Below, in pieces: positions 1 to 10,760 of a DNA stretch of 64,000 nt. The DNA comes from Myrmaecium sp. VS I D KN 1 (Eukaryota > Ascomycota > Dothideomycetes > Valsariales > Valsariaceae): positions 1,116,001 through 1,180,000 of the forward strand of contig JADQAV010000009.1 in NCBI GenBank assembly GCA_019775845.1. The letters run 5' to 3'. Every line of letters starts with the position of its first letter. Position 1 is the stretch's first letter. The notes below the pieces were generated by a model that made no database searches, had not been told where the DNA came from, and saw only the letters and a program-made list of their open reading frames with translations. A program made the translations under genes and the position numbers.

Positions 1-967
1 CATATGTTACTACTACTGTACTACTCCTGCACCCTCTGCCGATTGACAGGATCTGAAACGAAGCGAAGCGGACAACATAAGGCTGATGCCCGTCATTCCT
101 TCCCATCCTTCAACATGACACGACATGCGCCCAATTTATGTAACAAGCCGATCGGCGGCTACGATATGCAAGGACTTCTGCTTCGGCGTTCCTTCGCCGG
201 CTCGTGCCCCCGACAGGCTGACTTGGAGAAGAGCAGCCCGCGGGAAAGAAAAAGAGGCCGAGCGCTCTTGCTCGTGCGCTGATCATTACTAGGAAAACCC
301 GAATTGCAAAAAGTGCATTCACCGCTGGGTTTTGGAAGGGCTTCGCGACATTGATCCAACAGCTTCGCGCCTCCCAATATATATCCGACGTGCTACGAAA
401 GGAAAACCGCACGCGAAGAGTGCGGCGGCGGTAAAACCCCTCCTCCTATGTTACCTACCCGCGCAGCTACAACACATCCATAGTAACACCGCCAGTTCTC
501 CTCCACTTCTCGTATCGCGGATGCATCGTGAGCGCGAAGGCTTCATCCCATCGAGAATATCCGGAAGGATTCTGCACCACTCCACCGCTGTGGGGTTTGT
601 TCGTGCGGGTTATCAACACCGCCCCTTCCTGTGGGCTCTAAATTTAGGACGCTCGTCTTTTCCACAGCCCCCCTCAAACTCCTCCTCTCTCCAACCGTCA
701 CTGATAATGCCCGGTCCTGTGCCTCCTCGGAAAATCACAATATCTTTCAGGCTTAGGCATGGCTCGTGAGGGGGGAGACGATACGCCAAAGCCGTAGCGC
801 CCTTGCTGCGATTCCTCCACTGATCCCGGCGGTATATGGTAACCATGAACGCCTCTTATGGTTTCTCGCAAGACTAGACTCACCGTTCGTCATTCCCCTG
901 CCGGCCGGATCCCTGATGAGAACCTGATCCCGACCCGTGATCCGGCTGTCGAGAGCATACAGACAGG
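1..967. other. Gene-free left end and promoter region
   Basis: I see no gene here. Short open frames on both strands lack family resemblance and overlap one another. The last 200 bp probably hold the promoter and leader of the membrane protein starting at 968. The window may cut an upstream gene's flank, but no coding end is recognisable. Confidence 0.5.
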
Positions 968-2038
968 ATGGACCGTTCCCCAGTATCATCCTGCACCAGC
1001 ATCTCCTCCCTCACTGACTCCCCGATCGAATGCCCTCGCCATACCCTCGCCCCCTCTCGGCCCGTGAGTACATCACCGAGGTTCTCCATACGCAAACCTA
1101 TCCGGCTCCCATGCTCTCAAGGACCTGAGAGGTCGCCCAGCGTCCACTACGTCAAGCCTGCGCGAGCCTCCGCCGGCAGCATCGAGAACGTCAACAGCTG
1201 GGAGATCCAGTCTGCCATCCAAGGCCGTCCTAGCACCAGCTCATCGCCATGCCCGGACTCCCGAACAGCTAGCCCTGCCGTGATGGCAGCAGGGACAAAG
1301 AAAACAACTTCAACGATCGAGATAGCAACTCCTCTGGAAGCCCCAACCCGTCCCACGGCCTCCCGCACCATCTCTCAGCACCTGCCAACTCTATCAATCC
1401 TGGAAGCGCGCCTCCCCTCGAAGCCGCAGCTTCCCGCCCCAGTCCAGTACAAGAGGGCCACAATCCACCGCCCTACAGTCCCGCGCTGGATCCGCAACCT
1501 CCGCCTCGCCCTCCGGCTCATCAGCCTCGCCCTCGCCGCCATCGCCCTCATGCTAGCAACCCACAGCCTGGGCCTATACCGCCAGCGCTCGCAGCCGGAC
1601 TACTCGCTGCGCTCAGCCCAGCTCGCGACCGCCTGGCCGACCGATCTCAACCTGGTCAGCACCTACCTCCTCATGGTCGTCGCGTTCGTCCACTTCGACC
1701 TCGCCGTCATCGAGACGGTCTTCAGCTTGCGACGCCCGTTCCGCGGCTGGGAGGATCGCTGGTCCATGGCCTGGTTCCGGTTCCTCGTGCGCGTGGTCGC
1801 TATTGTGGGGTGGGCGGCGGCGGTGGCGGTGTGGAGGGTGTTGAAGGATGTGGGTGGAGGCGGGCGGGGGAGCTTGGTCGGCTGGGCTGGGAGGGAGAAG
1901 GGCGCGGCGGGCGACGAGGATGTAGATCGCGTGTGGATGGAGCAATGCGCGGCGGCTTATGCTGGGCTGACGGCGGCGGGGTTTGAGGTGCTGGTGCTAG
2001 TGAGCTTGATGGTGCAGGCGAGGAGGAGCAAGCGATGA
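968..2038 (+). CDS. Hypothetical four-transmembrane membrane protein
   Basis: This is an uninterrupted 356-residue frame with an ATG at 968 and a TGA at 2038. The first 165 residues are rich in Ser, Pro, Thr and Arg and look disordered. The C-terminal half has four hydrophobic segments at about residues 174-195, 222-245, 264-286 and 328-350. Both the first loop (after LGLYRQRSQPDYSL) and the segment containing VFSLRRPFRGWEDRW are polar. A disordered cytosolic tail followed by four membrane spans recalls MARVEL-like fungal proteins, but I recognise no signature, so no function is assigned. Third-position GC is high through the membrane part, as expected for a real gene. The N-terminal half is less certain, and the true start could be a later ATG such as 1281. 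Confidence 0.6.
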   Translation: MDRSPVSSCTSISSLTDSPIECPRHTLAPSRPVSTSPRFSIRKPIRLPCSQGPERSPSVHYVKPARASAGSIENVNSWEIQSAIQGRPSTSSSPCPDSRTASPAVMAAGTKKTTSTIEIATPLEAPTRPTASRTISQHLPTLSILEARLPSKPQLPAPVQYKRATIHRPTVPRWIRNLRLALRLISLALAAIALMLATHSLGLYRQRSQPDYSLRSAQLATAWPTDLNLVSTYLLMVVAFVHFDLAVIETVFSLRRPFRGWEDRWSMAWFRFLVRVVAIVGWAAAVAVWRVLKDVGGGGRGSLVGWAGREKGAAGDEDVDRVWMEQCAAAYAGLTAAGFEVLVLVSLMVQARRSKR

Positions 2039-2351
2039 TGCCAGGTGGTGGAGAGGATGCCATCCCTCGAGCTCTATAGATCACCTCTTCTATGAAAACA
2101 AACACTGAGAATGTGATGCTTGCTGGCGAGTCCTGGCTACTGTATACGATTGTGAACTCCCAGGAGCTCGAGCCATGTGGTGGTGGTTGTCATTCCCCAG
2201 AATCATGATGCCTCAGGCCAACATGCTTACTCGCCCCTCCAACCCCACACTTGCCATTGGCCCCGACGGCGGAAATCTTTCTCGGAGGTGCTGGCACATC
2301 CCGCATTCACTTCCTCCAACCCTCCCAATTCCTCCACGCCCCGTTGTCACC
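2039..2351. other. Intergenic region between the membrane protein and TYW1
   Basis: This holds the 3' end of the upstream gene and the promoter/leader of TYW1. An in-frame ATG at 2175 could extend TYW1 by 59 residues, but that extension is low in resemblance to the family and is probably untranslated leader. Confidence 0.5.
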
Positions 2352-4850
2352 ATGTCCGCTTTCGAGGAGTACCAGCTCTTGCACGGTAAGTAGAATGGAC
2401 GCCCTTCTTTTCTTCCGCGCCGGGGCGTTTAACAGGCATCTAACATCTGCGTAGAGTTGCTCGCTTGGTGGCACGCCTATCGACTGCCCATCCTCTTCTC
2501 CGTCCTGTCAATTTTAGCCATCGCCCGCCTCGCCGTGCAGAAGAGGCAAGCCAGGCCCAAGATCTCCGCCTCGCCGGTCCCCGGATCACCGACCTCGTCC
2601 GAGAAGAAGAGCCCGCTCGAGGATGCCGCCGTCGTCGAAGAGAAGCCGCGGCGCGGGATGAGCGATTACACCGAAGTCATCGCCAGCGCGAAGGTGCCCC
2701 TGATCCGGCCGACCGGCCAGGGCCCGAAGCGCGTAACGGGCACGAAGGTGGTGAAGCCGGCGGCGGCGAAGCGGACGGACAGCTTCGACCACACCACCGA
2801 CCGGGTCCGGCCGCTGATCTTCTTCTCCTCCCTGGGCGGCACCACCGAGGCGGCGGCGAAGCGGGTGCAGGCCGACATGCTGGCCTGGTCGGCGAGCGCG
2901 GAGACGTCCGGCAACCTCGCGGACCCGCAGCTCTACGACCTCTCCGAGATCGAGTACGACGACTTCTTTATCTCGGCGCCGCGGACCGAGGCCGGGGTCA
3001 AGTACTTTTACATGGTCCTCGTCCCTACATACAATATCGACACCGTGCTCGACGCGTTCATCGAGCACCTGCAGGAGTCCCACAATGATTTCCGGATCGA
3101 CACCGCTCCGCTTTCTGGCGTCCTGGGTTACTCAGTCTTCGGTTTCGGCGATAGGGAGGGCTGGTCTACGGAGGAGGAAGGGTTTTGTTCCCAGGCCAAG
3201 GATATCGATAAATGGCTGGCCAAGCTGACTGGAAGGAAGCGGGCGTACCCGCTGGGCATGGGCGATGTGAAGAGCGACTCGAAAGAGCGCCTGCAGGAGT
3301 GGCAGCTGGGTGTCCAAGAGGCCATCGTCGAGGTGGCATCCGGCCGGGGTCTTGGAGATGGTGTGCCGGGAAGCGGAGATCCCGTCGAAAGCGACGAGGA
3401 GGATGTGGACGAGGCTGAGGATGAAGAGACCGAGGTCATGGTGACCTCGAAGCGCAAACCCGCGAAGGACGCGAACGTTGACGACCTAGAAGACCTTGGA
3501 CGCATGATCAACAAGACCGACGACGACACTGCCGACAAGGACCCCATCGCCATCGACTTCACTACCTACAAGGCGCCCACCGTGAAGAAAGCTGCGGTTA
3601 CCGTCGCTCCCAAGGAGATGGTGCCGAAAACCTCGCCAACGTACGCTGCTCTGACCAAACAGGGTTACAGCATTATCGGCTCCCACTCTGGCGTCAAGAT
3701 CTGTCGTTGGACGAAATCCGCTCTACGCGGCCGTGGTTCTTGCTACAAGTACTCCTTCTACGGGATCCAGTCCCACCTCTGCATGGAGACCACCCCGTCC
3801 CTTAGCTGCAGCAACAAGTGTGTCTTCTGCTGGCGGCATGGCACCAATCCCGTCGGCACCAACTGGCGTTGGGTGACCGACCCGCCCGAGGTGATCTTCA
3901 ACGGCGTGACCGAAGCGCACTACAAGAAGATCAAGATGATGAAGGGCGTGCCCGGCGTGCGGGCCGATCGGTTCGCCGAAGCGATGCGCATCCGGCACTG
4001 CGCCCTCAGCCTCGTCGGCGAGCCCATCTTCTACCCGCACATCAACGAGTTCGTCGGCCTGTTGCACGAGCAGAACATCTCCACCTTCCTCGTCTGCAAC
4101 GCGCAGCACCCGGCCCAGCTCGCCGCCCTCCGGCCCGTCACCCAGCTCTACGTCTCCATCGACGCGAGCAACAAGGAGACGCTCCGCAAGATCGACCGGC
4201 CCCTCCACCGGGACTTCTGGGAGCGCTTCCAAGCCTGCCTCGACATCCTCCGCGCCCGCCGCTTCGAGCAACGCACCGTCTTCCGCCTCACCCTCGTCAA
4301 GGGCTTCAACGTCGAGGAGGAGATCCGGGGGTACGCCGACCTGGTCGAGCGCGCGCTCCCCTGCTTCGTCGAGATCAAGGGGGTCACCTACTGCGGCACC
4401 TCCGCCTCCACCGCCGCGGGGCTCACCATGCAGAACGTCCCCTTCTACGCCGAGGTGCAGGCCTTCGTCCTCGCCCTCGACGCCGAGCTCGCCCGCCGCG
4501 GCCTCGGCTACGGCATCGCCGCCGAGCACGCCCACAGCTGCTGCGTCCTCCTCGCCTCCGACCGCTTCCGTCGCGCCGGCCGCTGGTGCACCCGCATCGA
4601 CTACGACAAGTTCTTCGCCTGCGTCCGCGCCGGTCGCCCGTTTCGCCCCGAGGACTATATGGGTGAGCCGACGCCGGAGTGGGCGCTCTGGGGGAATGGC
4701 GGCTTTGATCCTCGGGACCAGCGTGTGTATCGGAAGGGGAAAGGGAAGGTGAAGGCGGAAGTGGAGGCGGAGAAGGAGACGGTCGTTGAAGAGACCGAGC
4801 CCGCCGCTGAGGCTACGGCTCCTGCTGCTGTGGTGGAGGTCGCTGCGTAA
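2352..4850 (+). CDS. TYW1: tRNA 4-demethylwyosine synthase (TYW1)
   Basis: TYW1 is the radical-SAM flavoprotein that condenses N1-methylguanosine-37 of tRNA-Phe with pyruvate to build the wyosine ring. Exons are 2352-2385 and 2455-4850; the intron has a GTAAGT donor and GCGTAG acceptor, and joining restores a Glu codon, giving 809 residues. An N-terminal membrane anchor (about residues 13-35, WWHAYRLPILFSVLSIL) is followed by a flavodoxin domain (FFSSLGGTTEAAA; FGFGDREGW), an acidic linker, and a radical-SAM core with the CSNKCVFC cluster motif at Cys463, Cys467 and Cys470. The wyosine-forming region near the end carries VEIKGVTYCG. The C-terminal 40 residues are Glu/Lys/Ala-rich. The start at 2352 is preferred over in-frame ATG 2175 because MSAFEEYQLL leads straight into the anchor. 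Confidence 0.93.
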
Positions 4851-5344
4851 GGGGGAGAGAAAGTAAAAGGCAAAAGAGGGGTTTGGGACCGGATGATCAT
4901 GCATGATTTAGGGGCGTTGGCGTTGTTCTCACTCACTGAACCGGGACGGACCGGGGTTATCTCTCTTTATCGTCTTCGTCCTCTCTTGTTTCTTTACCAT
5001 TTCTCCTTTCCCTGTTCTTCAGGGGCCTTCGTTTATCGACATTTAGCATGGACAAATGGTACTCGGGTGGGGTTTACGGCTGTTGCAAACGGCACGCGAA
5101 AAAAAGGACCAATGATAAGGAATTCGTCATTCAAAATCAAAGAAAATCAAGGGTATATACTTATGTATCTAAGGTAGCTAGCTGAGATCTCGCTTGCTCA
5201 TAACAATATGCAACCTGCTTTTTTGATCCTCCATTCCTCACTCACTACATCGAACACATTGACAGACCGCTGGCACCCTGAATACGCTCCGCAAGGAACG
5301 CAAAAGAATAATAACCCCCTTCCTCATCACCACCACCAAACCAA
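4851..5344. other. Shared 3' region of convergent TYW1 and DBP7
   Basis: This stretch holds AT-richer 3' untranslated sequence of two convergent genes. I see no coding signal; the small frames at 4893 and 5208 have no recognisable product. Confidence 0.6.
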
Positions 5345-7834
5345 TCAACCCAAGTTAAACTCATCCGCGCCCGTCCCCATCATCATACTCCGCTTCGTGC
5401 GAATCGCCTGCTTCATCTTCTGCGCCGCGGCCTCCACCTCATCCCTCGGCGCCTCGCCCTCCCGCTTCGTCGCCGCATCCTTGTCCGCGCCGCGGCTGGC
5501 GCCATCGATGCCCTTGCGCCGCATCTTCTTCGCCTGGGCGCGCGCCTGCTTCAGCTGGCCCGCGTTGAGGCCGGGGACGCGCATCTGGCCGGGCCGGTCG
5601 CGGAGGGCGAACGCCTTGGCCAGGTGGCCGAGGTGGAGGGCCTTGATGTCGAAGCAAGGGCGCTCGGGCGCGACGTGGGTGGCGTAGGCGCGCACGTGGG
5701 AGATGTAAGCCTTGCGGGCGCGGTCGAGGCGGTCGGCGTGCGCGAGCGCCCAGCGCTCCAGGTTGAGCTGGAGGTCCGTGGCTTTCTCCTCCCAGGCGGC
5801 GGGCGCGGAACGGGAGCGCTTGCCCCCGACGACGCCTTCGGTCGTGAAGCCCTTTTGCAGCAGCTCCTCGGCCGTGTGCCGTGCCAGGCCTTTCACGCCT
5901 TCTTTGCGGTCTTTGGCCAAGATCTCGATGTAGCTCTCTTCGCAGCCGGGCATGAGGAAGATGCACGCGCGACCGGGTTTGCCTGCACGGGCGGTACGCC
6001 CGATGCGGTGGATGTGGTCGTCTCGTGCAAAGGCGGGGTCGTACTCCAGAACCAGGTCGACGTTCGGAAGATCCAGACCACGGGATGCGACATCGGTTGC
6101 AATGAGGACTGAGGGTTCGGGGTTGCGGGCGAAGTGGTTGAGTGTCGACGTACGAACCGCCTGGGCGAGGGAGCCGTGCAGTTTGTACGTCGTGACCTTG
6201 TTATTCGCCGAAGAAAGAAGAGGAGACAGCGCATGGACTGCTTGGGAATCCTTTGGTGGGTTCTTCTTCGCGGGCGGCTTTGCTGCGGCGGTTTCGTCTT
6301 CATCGGCAGACTCCTCATCCGAGCCAGAGCTGGACTCCGAATCACTTTTCTCCTTCTCCTTTCTCTGCTCAGGTTTGTCTTCCATCTCCGAATCCTTTGA
6401 GTTATCTTTGCCTTCCTCTTGCTCCGGCTTAGCCTCCATATCATTCGTCAAGACATCGTAGTGAAAATCAACCGAATCCGCACAGGATATGAAGACAATG
6501 GCTTTCATCACCGTCCCTCGCCTTGCAAACGCCTTTTTCAAAAATGCAATGAGTGACACCAGGCGCAGCTTCGCTGGGACGATGGCGTAAGATTGCTTCA
6601 GCTGCGCGGGCGCAGTGAATGTGCCTTCCGTTTGCTCGCCCTCCGCATCCTCCGCAGGCTTCTCGCTGGGGTCGGCACTGATGTGCACAGCCTCCTTCAA
6701 GCTGATTTCACCCAAGCGTTGCACGTTCATCTTCATGGTAGCCGAACACAGGATTGTTGTCCGCTTGGTTGGGAGGCCCGGGATGTTATTCCTGCTAGCT
6801 TTCATCCTCAGATTCAGCTTGCTGACGATCTTCTGAATCTCGTCCTCGAAGCCAAGTTCCATCAGGCGATCGCCCTCATCCAACACCAACCATCGCACAT
6901 TGCTGACGTCCAAAGCCTCCGTGTGGTCCAGATGATCCGCAAGCCGACCAGGGGTGGCGACGAGAATGTTGAGGCCTTTGCGTAGCCGTGCCTTCTCAGA
7001 CTTCTTCTTCTCACCACCAATCACGGTTCCGGCGACTATCCAGTGGGCGCAGCGAAGCAGGTTCTCTAGGACAACAGCGATCTGCTTGCTCAACTCACGA
7101 GTGGGCGCAAGGATGATAGCAAAAAGCCCGGAGTCGCGGTGAACCTCGGCATGTGGCCCTTGCTGTTTGAGCGACATGATCCTCTGTACGATGGGAAGGA
7201 GATAAGCCAATGTTTTACCGGAACCAGTCTGAGCTTGTATGAACGCATCCGTGTCCTCCTTGATCAACTGGTTCAGCGCAGCCTTCTGGATTGAAGTGGG
7301 GGCCTTGATGTCCATCTTGTTCAGGAGATGGGATGCGAGTGTAGGAGACACGCCGAGCGATGTGAATGTCTCGAGAGCCGGATCCAGCGGCGCGTTGGAG
7401 GGTTGCACTTCGCCATCTTCCCGAGCTGCCGGCTCGGGTTGTACCTCGAGCTTGGGCTTGGGGTTGTAGGAGAACAGCGAGGAGATAATTTGCTTCGGTT
7501 GTCCCGAGGGGCGAGGAGGCACATCCGGGTTGGTGTTCCTGGTACCGGCATTTCCACTATTTCCTGCGGGTCTGAAGTCACCAGTTGTTCTCTGTCTCTT
7601 CACATCTCTTCCTACACCGCCAATATATTCCTCGTCGGCACGGTAGTCCGGGATCACTCGTGTCCGTGATGCTTTCGGCGGCAAAGGGTTGCCCGACAAC
7701 TTGGCCTGCTTGTACTGCGCGGCCTTCTTCGCCGTGAGCCTGTCCTTCCAGCGACCACCTTTGAAAGCCGTGGGATTGGGGGCGACCAGACTCTCGTCGA
7801 TGCTGAAGTTGAGGAGCATGCCATCGTCGGCCAT
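5345..7834 (-). CDS. DBP7: ATP-dependent RNA helicase Dbp7 (DDX31 family)
   Basis: Dbp7 is a nucleolar DEAD-box helicase needed for early 60S subunit assembly. The gene is intronless and encodes 829 residues from the ATG at 7834 (MADDGMLLNF, the usual start of fungal Dbp7). The open frame extends upstream to 8122, but that part lies in the promoter. Helicase motifs run in order: Q-motif region (APTSIQKAAL), motif I AQTGSGKT with Lys207, PTRELSKQ, TPGRLADHL, the DEGD form of motif II at Asp319 (typical of Dbp7 rather than DEAD), SATM, then VLIATDVASRGLD and HRIGRTARAGKPG. A long acidic Glu/Lys/Ser insert sits between the two RecA lobes at genomic 6230-6430. A basic C-terminal extension follows. 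The gene is divergent from pantothenate synthetase. Confidence 0.95.
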   Translation of the reverse strand: MADDGMLLNFSIDESLVAPNPTAFKGGRWKDRLTAKKAAQYKQAKLSGNPLPPKASRTRVIPDYRADEEYIGGVGRDVKRQRTTGDFRPAGNSGNAGTRNTNPDVPPRPSGQPKQIISSLFSYNPKPKLEVQPEPAAREDGEVQPSNAPLDPALETFTSLGVSPTLASHLLNKMDIKAPTSIQKAALNQLIKEDTDAFIQAQTGSGKTLAYLLPIVQRIMSLKQQGPHAEVHRDSGLFAIILAPTRELSKQIAVVLENLLRCAHWIVAGTVIGGEKKKSEKARLRKGLNILVATPGRLADHLDHTEALDVSNVRWLVLDEGDRLMELGFEDEIQKIVSKLNLRMKASRNNIPGLPTKRTTILCSATMKMNVQRLGEISLKEAVHISADPSEKPAEDAEGEQTEGTFTAPAQLKQSYAIVPAKLRLVSLIAFLKKAFARRGTVMKAIVFISCADSVDFHYDVLTNDMEAKPEQEEGKDNSKDSEMEDKPEQRKEKEKSDSESSSGSDEESADEDETAAAKPPAKKNPPKDSQAVHALSPLLSSANNKVTTYKLHGSLAQAVRTSTLNHFARNPEPSVLIATDVASRGLDLPNVDLVLEYDPAFARDDHIHRIGRTARAGKPGRACIFLMPGCEESYIEILAKDRKEGVKGLARHTAEELLQKGFTTEGVVGGKRSRSAPAAWEEKATDLQLNLERWALAHADRLDRARKAYISHVRAYATHVAPERPCFDIKALHLGHLAKAFALRDRPGQMRVPGLNAGQLKQARAQAKKMRRKGIDGASRGADKDAATKREGEAPRDEVEAAAQKMKQAIRTKRSMMMGTGADEFNLG

Positions 7835-8327
7835 CGTGCTTTTCCAGTGCGCGCAACGACAGCGCTGGCGACAACGAGAGGCTTGTGAGGGAGTATGGTG
7901 GAGTTGCGGTGGTTGAAGATGCCAAGCAGGCGCTCCCAGCTCGAGAAATTTCCGCCCAGCAGCTGGAGCGAAGCGGTCCGGGCCCCCGCCGTCCCAGGGC
8001 ATCGGGCGGACAACGTCCAGCGGGCCGACTCTGCTCCGGTAGGGCTGATGCCCGGACACCCTTCCAGCCGTCCGTCCTCCGTCCTCCGTCCTCCGTCCTC
8101 CCCACCACCTGCCTGAGCCCACAAATTATGGCGCCAGCTCGCTCGTCAGTCGGCACCGCTCGGCGAACACTTTGCGGCGAGTGACCATCGCACGCCTTGA
8201 GCTCTTCCAAAAAAACATCACACAACACCACCTCACACTGCATCTCCCTCCTCCCCCCGTCCGCCAGGGCCACGGATACTGGGCAAACCGGGGATTCGCT
8301 CCTTCATCCTCCCTGCCGTCCACCACC
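7835..8327. promoter_or_regulatory. Divergent promoter, DBP7 and pantothenate synthetase
   Basis: This 493-bp stretch lies between the start codons of two divergent genes. It includes the short tandem CCGTCCT array listed separately. No clear TATA element is visible. Confidence 0.5.
8072..8100. repeat. Short tandem repeat, CCGTCCT unit
   Basis: About four to five copies of a 7-base pyrimidine-rich unit (CCGTCCT) stand head to tail in the divergent promoter. This is a candidate length-variable site. Confidence 0.75.
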
Positions 8328-9485
8328 ATGGGTCCGACCACGTTCCACCGCACCATCGTCCGGACCAGACTCACCATGACTCCCATCACACCCGTCGCCC
8401 CTCCCCCCTTCACCCGCCGCATGAGCAGCTCCTCCGCCTCCGCCGCCGCCGCCGCCTCCGCCTCCTCCTCCTTCGCGCCTAGCACGCGCGTCTTCCGCAC
8501 CGTGCCCGAGCTCCGCACATACCGCAAGGACCTGGCCAAGTCCGCGCGCACCGTCGGCCTGGTGCCCACCATGGGCGCCCTGCACGACGGCCACTTGTCG
8601 CTCGTGCGCATGGCCGCGGCCGAGAACACGGACGTGGTGGTCAGCATCTTCGTCAACCCGACCCAGTTCGGCGTGCACGAGGACCTGGACTCCTACCCCA
8701 AGACCTGGGACGCCGACCTGCGCCTGCTCCAGACCGTCGACCGCGAGCTGGCCTCCGCGGGAAAGGGCCGCGTCAGCGCCGTCTTCGCCCCCTCCACCAC
8801 CGCCATGTACCCGACCCTCCCGCCGGACTCGCGCATCGACGGCGTGGGCAGCTTCGTGAACATCCTGCCGCTGGCGAACCTGCTCGAGGGCGCGAGCCGG
8901 CCGGTGTTCTTCCGGGGCGTCGCCACGGTCTGCATGAAGCTCTTCAACATCGTCCAGCCCGAGCGCGTCTACTTCGGCCAGAAGGACGTCCAGCAGACCG
9001 TCGTGATCCGCCGGATGGTGACGGACTTCCACCTGGACACCGAGGTGCGGATCGGCGAGACGAAGCGCGAGGAGGACGGCCTGGCCATGAGCTCGCGGAA
9101 CGTCTACCTGGGCGAGCGGCGGCGGAACGTGGCGACGGTGCTGAGCCAAGCGCTCATGGCCGCCGAGCGGGAGTACTTGAGCGGGAAGCGGTCGCGGGGG
9201 GACATCCTGTGGCACGCGAGCGAGATGGCGGACCTGAAGGCCAAGGAGCAAGAGGAGCTGCCCCCGAGCCGGCGAGCGCGGTTCGAGGTGGATTACATCT
9301 CGCTGGCCGACCCGGATACCCTGGAGGAGGTGAACGAGGTGAACTCGAGCAAGGGCGCGATCCTGAGCGGCGCGATCAAGATGCAGCCGATCGAGGAGCC
9401 GCAGGAAGGGGAGAACACCGGGCTGGGAGGAGGCGCCATCGCTGTTCGGCTGATTGATAATATCATCTTGAAGCCGACCGCGTGA
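8328..9485 (+). CDS. PAN6: Pantoate-beta-alanine ligase (pantothenate synthetase)
   Basis: The enzyme joins pantoate and beta-alanine with ATP to make pantothenate, the precursor of coenzyme A. It is a single-exon gene of 385 residues. The HIGH-type nucleotide-binding motif is MGALHDGHLSLV, followed by SIFVNPTQF, and FGQKDVQQT, and the KMSKS-like loop MSSRNVYL. The core is bacterial PanC-like. The first 55 or so residues are rich in Arg, Thr, Ser and Ala with no acidic residue, so this tail could be a mitochondrial presequence. In-frame ATGs at 8376 and 8421 (MSSSS) would give a shorter cytosolic form. Start 8328 is the first ATG in the frame. Codon use is strongly G/C-ending. Confidence 0.93.
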   Translation: MGPTTFHRTIVRTRLTMTPITPVAPPPFTRRMSSSSASAAAAASASSSFAPSTRVFRTVPELRTYRKDLAKSARTVGLVPTMGALHDGHLSLVRMAAAENTDVVVSIFVNPTQFGVHEDLDSYPKTWDADLRLLQTVDRELASAGKGRVSAVFAPSTTAMYPTLPPDSRIDGVGSFVNILPLANLLEGASRPVFFRGVATVCMKLFNIVQPERVYFGQKDVQQTVVIRRMVTDFHLDTEVRIGETKREEDGLAMSSRNVYLGERRRNVATVLSQALMAAEREYLSGKRSRGDILWHASEMADLKAKEQEELPPSRRARFEVDYISLADPDTLEEVNEVNSSKGAILSGAIKMQPIEEPQEGENTGLGGGAIAVRLIDNIILKPTA

Positions 9486-9797
9486 AGCGGATCCGGTAGG
9501 ACGGGGTGGATATCAGAGAAGGGACAAGGACTCGTTTGTCTGTAACGATACGACCATTTTGCATAGCTCGGTGTTAATCAAAAATATTCTTTGGGCGGCT
9601 GAAGTGCTCGATGCGCCCGCACATCCACTTCACGAGAGTGATTCTTTGTTCCTAAGCGTAACATTCATACTGCCAAACACAATCACCCCAAAAATTCGAA
9701 GAGCAAAATTCTCTTCTTTCAATGTGCCCTAGACGCCCCCAAATAGTACTTATACGACTCCTGATCACATGACCTCATTCACTCTTCCTTCGCCCGC
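9486..9797. other. Shared 3' region of convergent genes
   Basis: This 312-bp 3' region separates pantothenate synthetase from the oppositely oriented ubiquitin hydrolase. It is AT-richer than the flanking coding sequence and no other signal is seen. Confidence 0.6.
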
Positions 9798-10760
9798 TCA
9801 ATCCAAGCTCGGCCCAAGCACACACACGCTGAACCGCAAATCCTTGCCACCAGCCTCCTCCTCCCTCCTCAAGAACGCGCGAACGCCGAGGTCGAGGGCG
9901 CGGGGACCGAGCACGTCCTCGTCGGCGGGCAGCGGGCCGCGGTTGAGCGGGCCCTTGCGGCGGCCGTCCAGCTCCCAGAGGTTGCCCTGGGCGGACTTGA
10001 CGAAGCAGACGTAGTGCAGGTCGACGGTGGCCTCGGCGGCGGGGGCCTCGGTGTCGCCCGTGGCGGCGGCGGAGTTGTGCGCCGACTCGAGCGCTTGCGA
10101 CTCGTAGAGCAGGTGGGCGCGCTCGGCGGGCTTGAGCGGGATGGCCTCGGTGACGAGCTTGTGGAGCGTGCTGTCTGGCTCTGCAGGAAGGGAAGAAGAG
10201 GCCCGGTTAGCAAAGGAGGATATTCACGATCCACTGCTGGCAGAGGGCGGGCGTCGACTCACGAATATGCTGCCTGGCCTCGCCGTTGCTGACCGCGTGC
10301 AGCAAGCCCATCAGCCCGCAGGCGTTCCCGATCGTCTGCTTGTACCAGACGACCTCCTCCCGGTCGCCGCAGCCGTCGTACTCGGCCCGCCCGCTGTCCT
10401 CCTGCGCCCGGTGCTTCTCGTACGTCTCGCTGACGGGGAAGATGAGGAGGAGGGCGTGCGCGGGCCGGGGCACGAAGGCGAGCAGCTCCGGGTCGTCGAT
10501 GCTGAAGACGTCGTGGAAGGCGAGGGTGTCGGAGAGGCCGAGCTTGTGTACGAGCGAGGACATCACCTCTGGGTTGTTTTCTGAGGGGGGCGAGAGTGTC
10601 AGACTTGTCTCCATCGCACTGCGGGAGGAAGCCCTCTAAGCCGGGGAAGGACGGCTAGTGAGGGAGCGTAGATACCTAAAGGGATGAAGTGTTTCCGCCC
10701 GATGGGCACATCTGGGTCTGAGGCGTCATGGCTGTCGGCCTTGAGCTGTTCTGTTGCCAT
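9798..10760 (-). CDS. YUH1: Ubiquitin carboxyl-terminal hydrolase, UCH family
   Basis: This is a cysteine protease of the UCHL1/UCHL3/Yuh1 class that clears small adducts from the ubiquitin or NEDD8 C-terminus. The 261-residue protein comes from exons 10760-10676, 10580-10263 and 10180-9798. Both introns restore frame exactly (Glu and Gln split codons). The opening GRKHFIPLENNPEV and the region FHDVFSIDDPELLAFVPRP are family hallmarks. The catalytic cysteine is Cys116 in QTIGNACGLMG; the histidine lies in VDLHYVCFV and the aspartate in LWELDGRRKGP. The Ala/Glu-rich stretch before the histidine fits the variable crossover loop. The main exon of this gene is not a simple long frame on either strand, so automated annotation may miss the last exon. 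Confidence 0.9.

Noticed and set aside
3723-4904. 393-codon minus-strand frame
   Set aside because: It is antisense to the radical-SAM part of TYW1.
8304-9251. 315-codon minus-strand frame
   Set aside because: It is antisense to pantothenate synthetase, and its repetitive Gly run is the reverse of GCC-rich leader codons.
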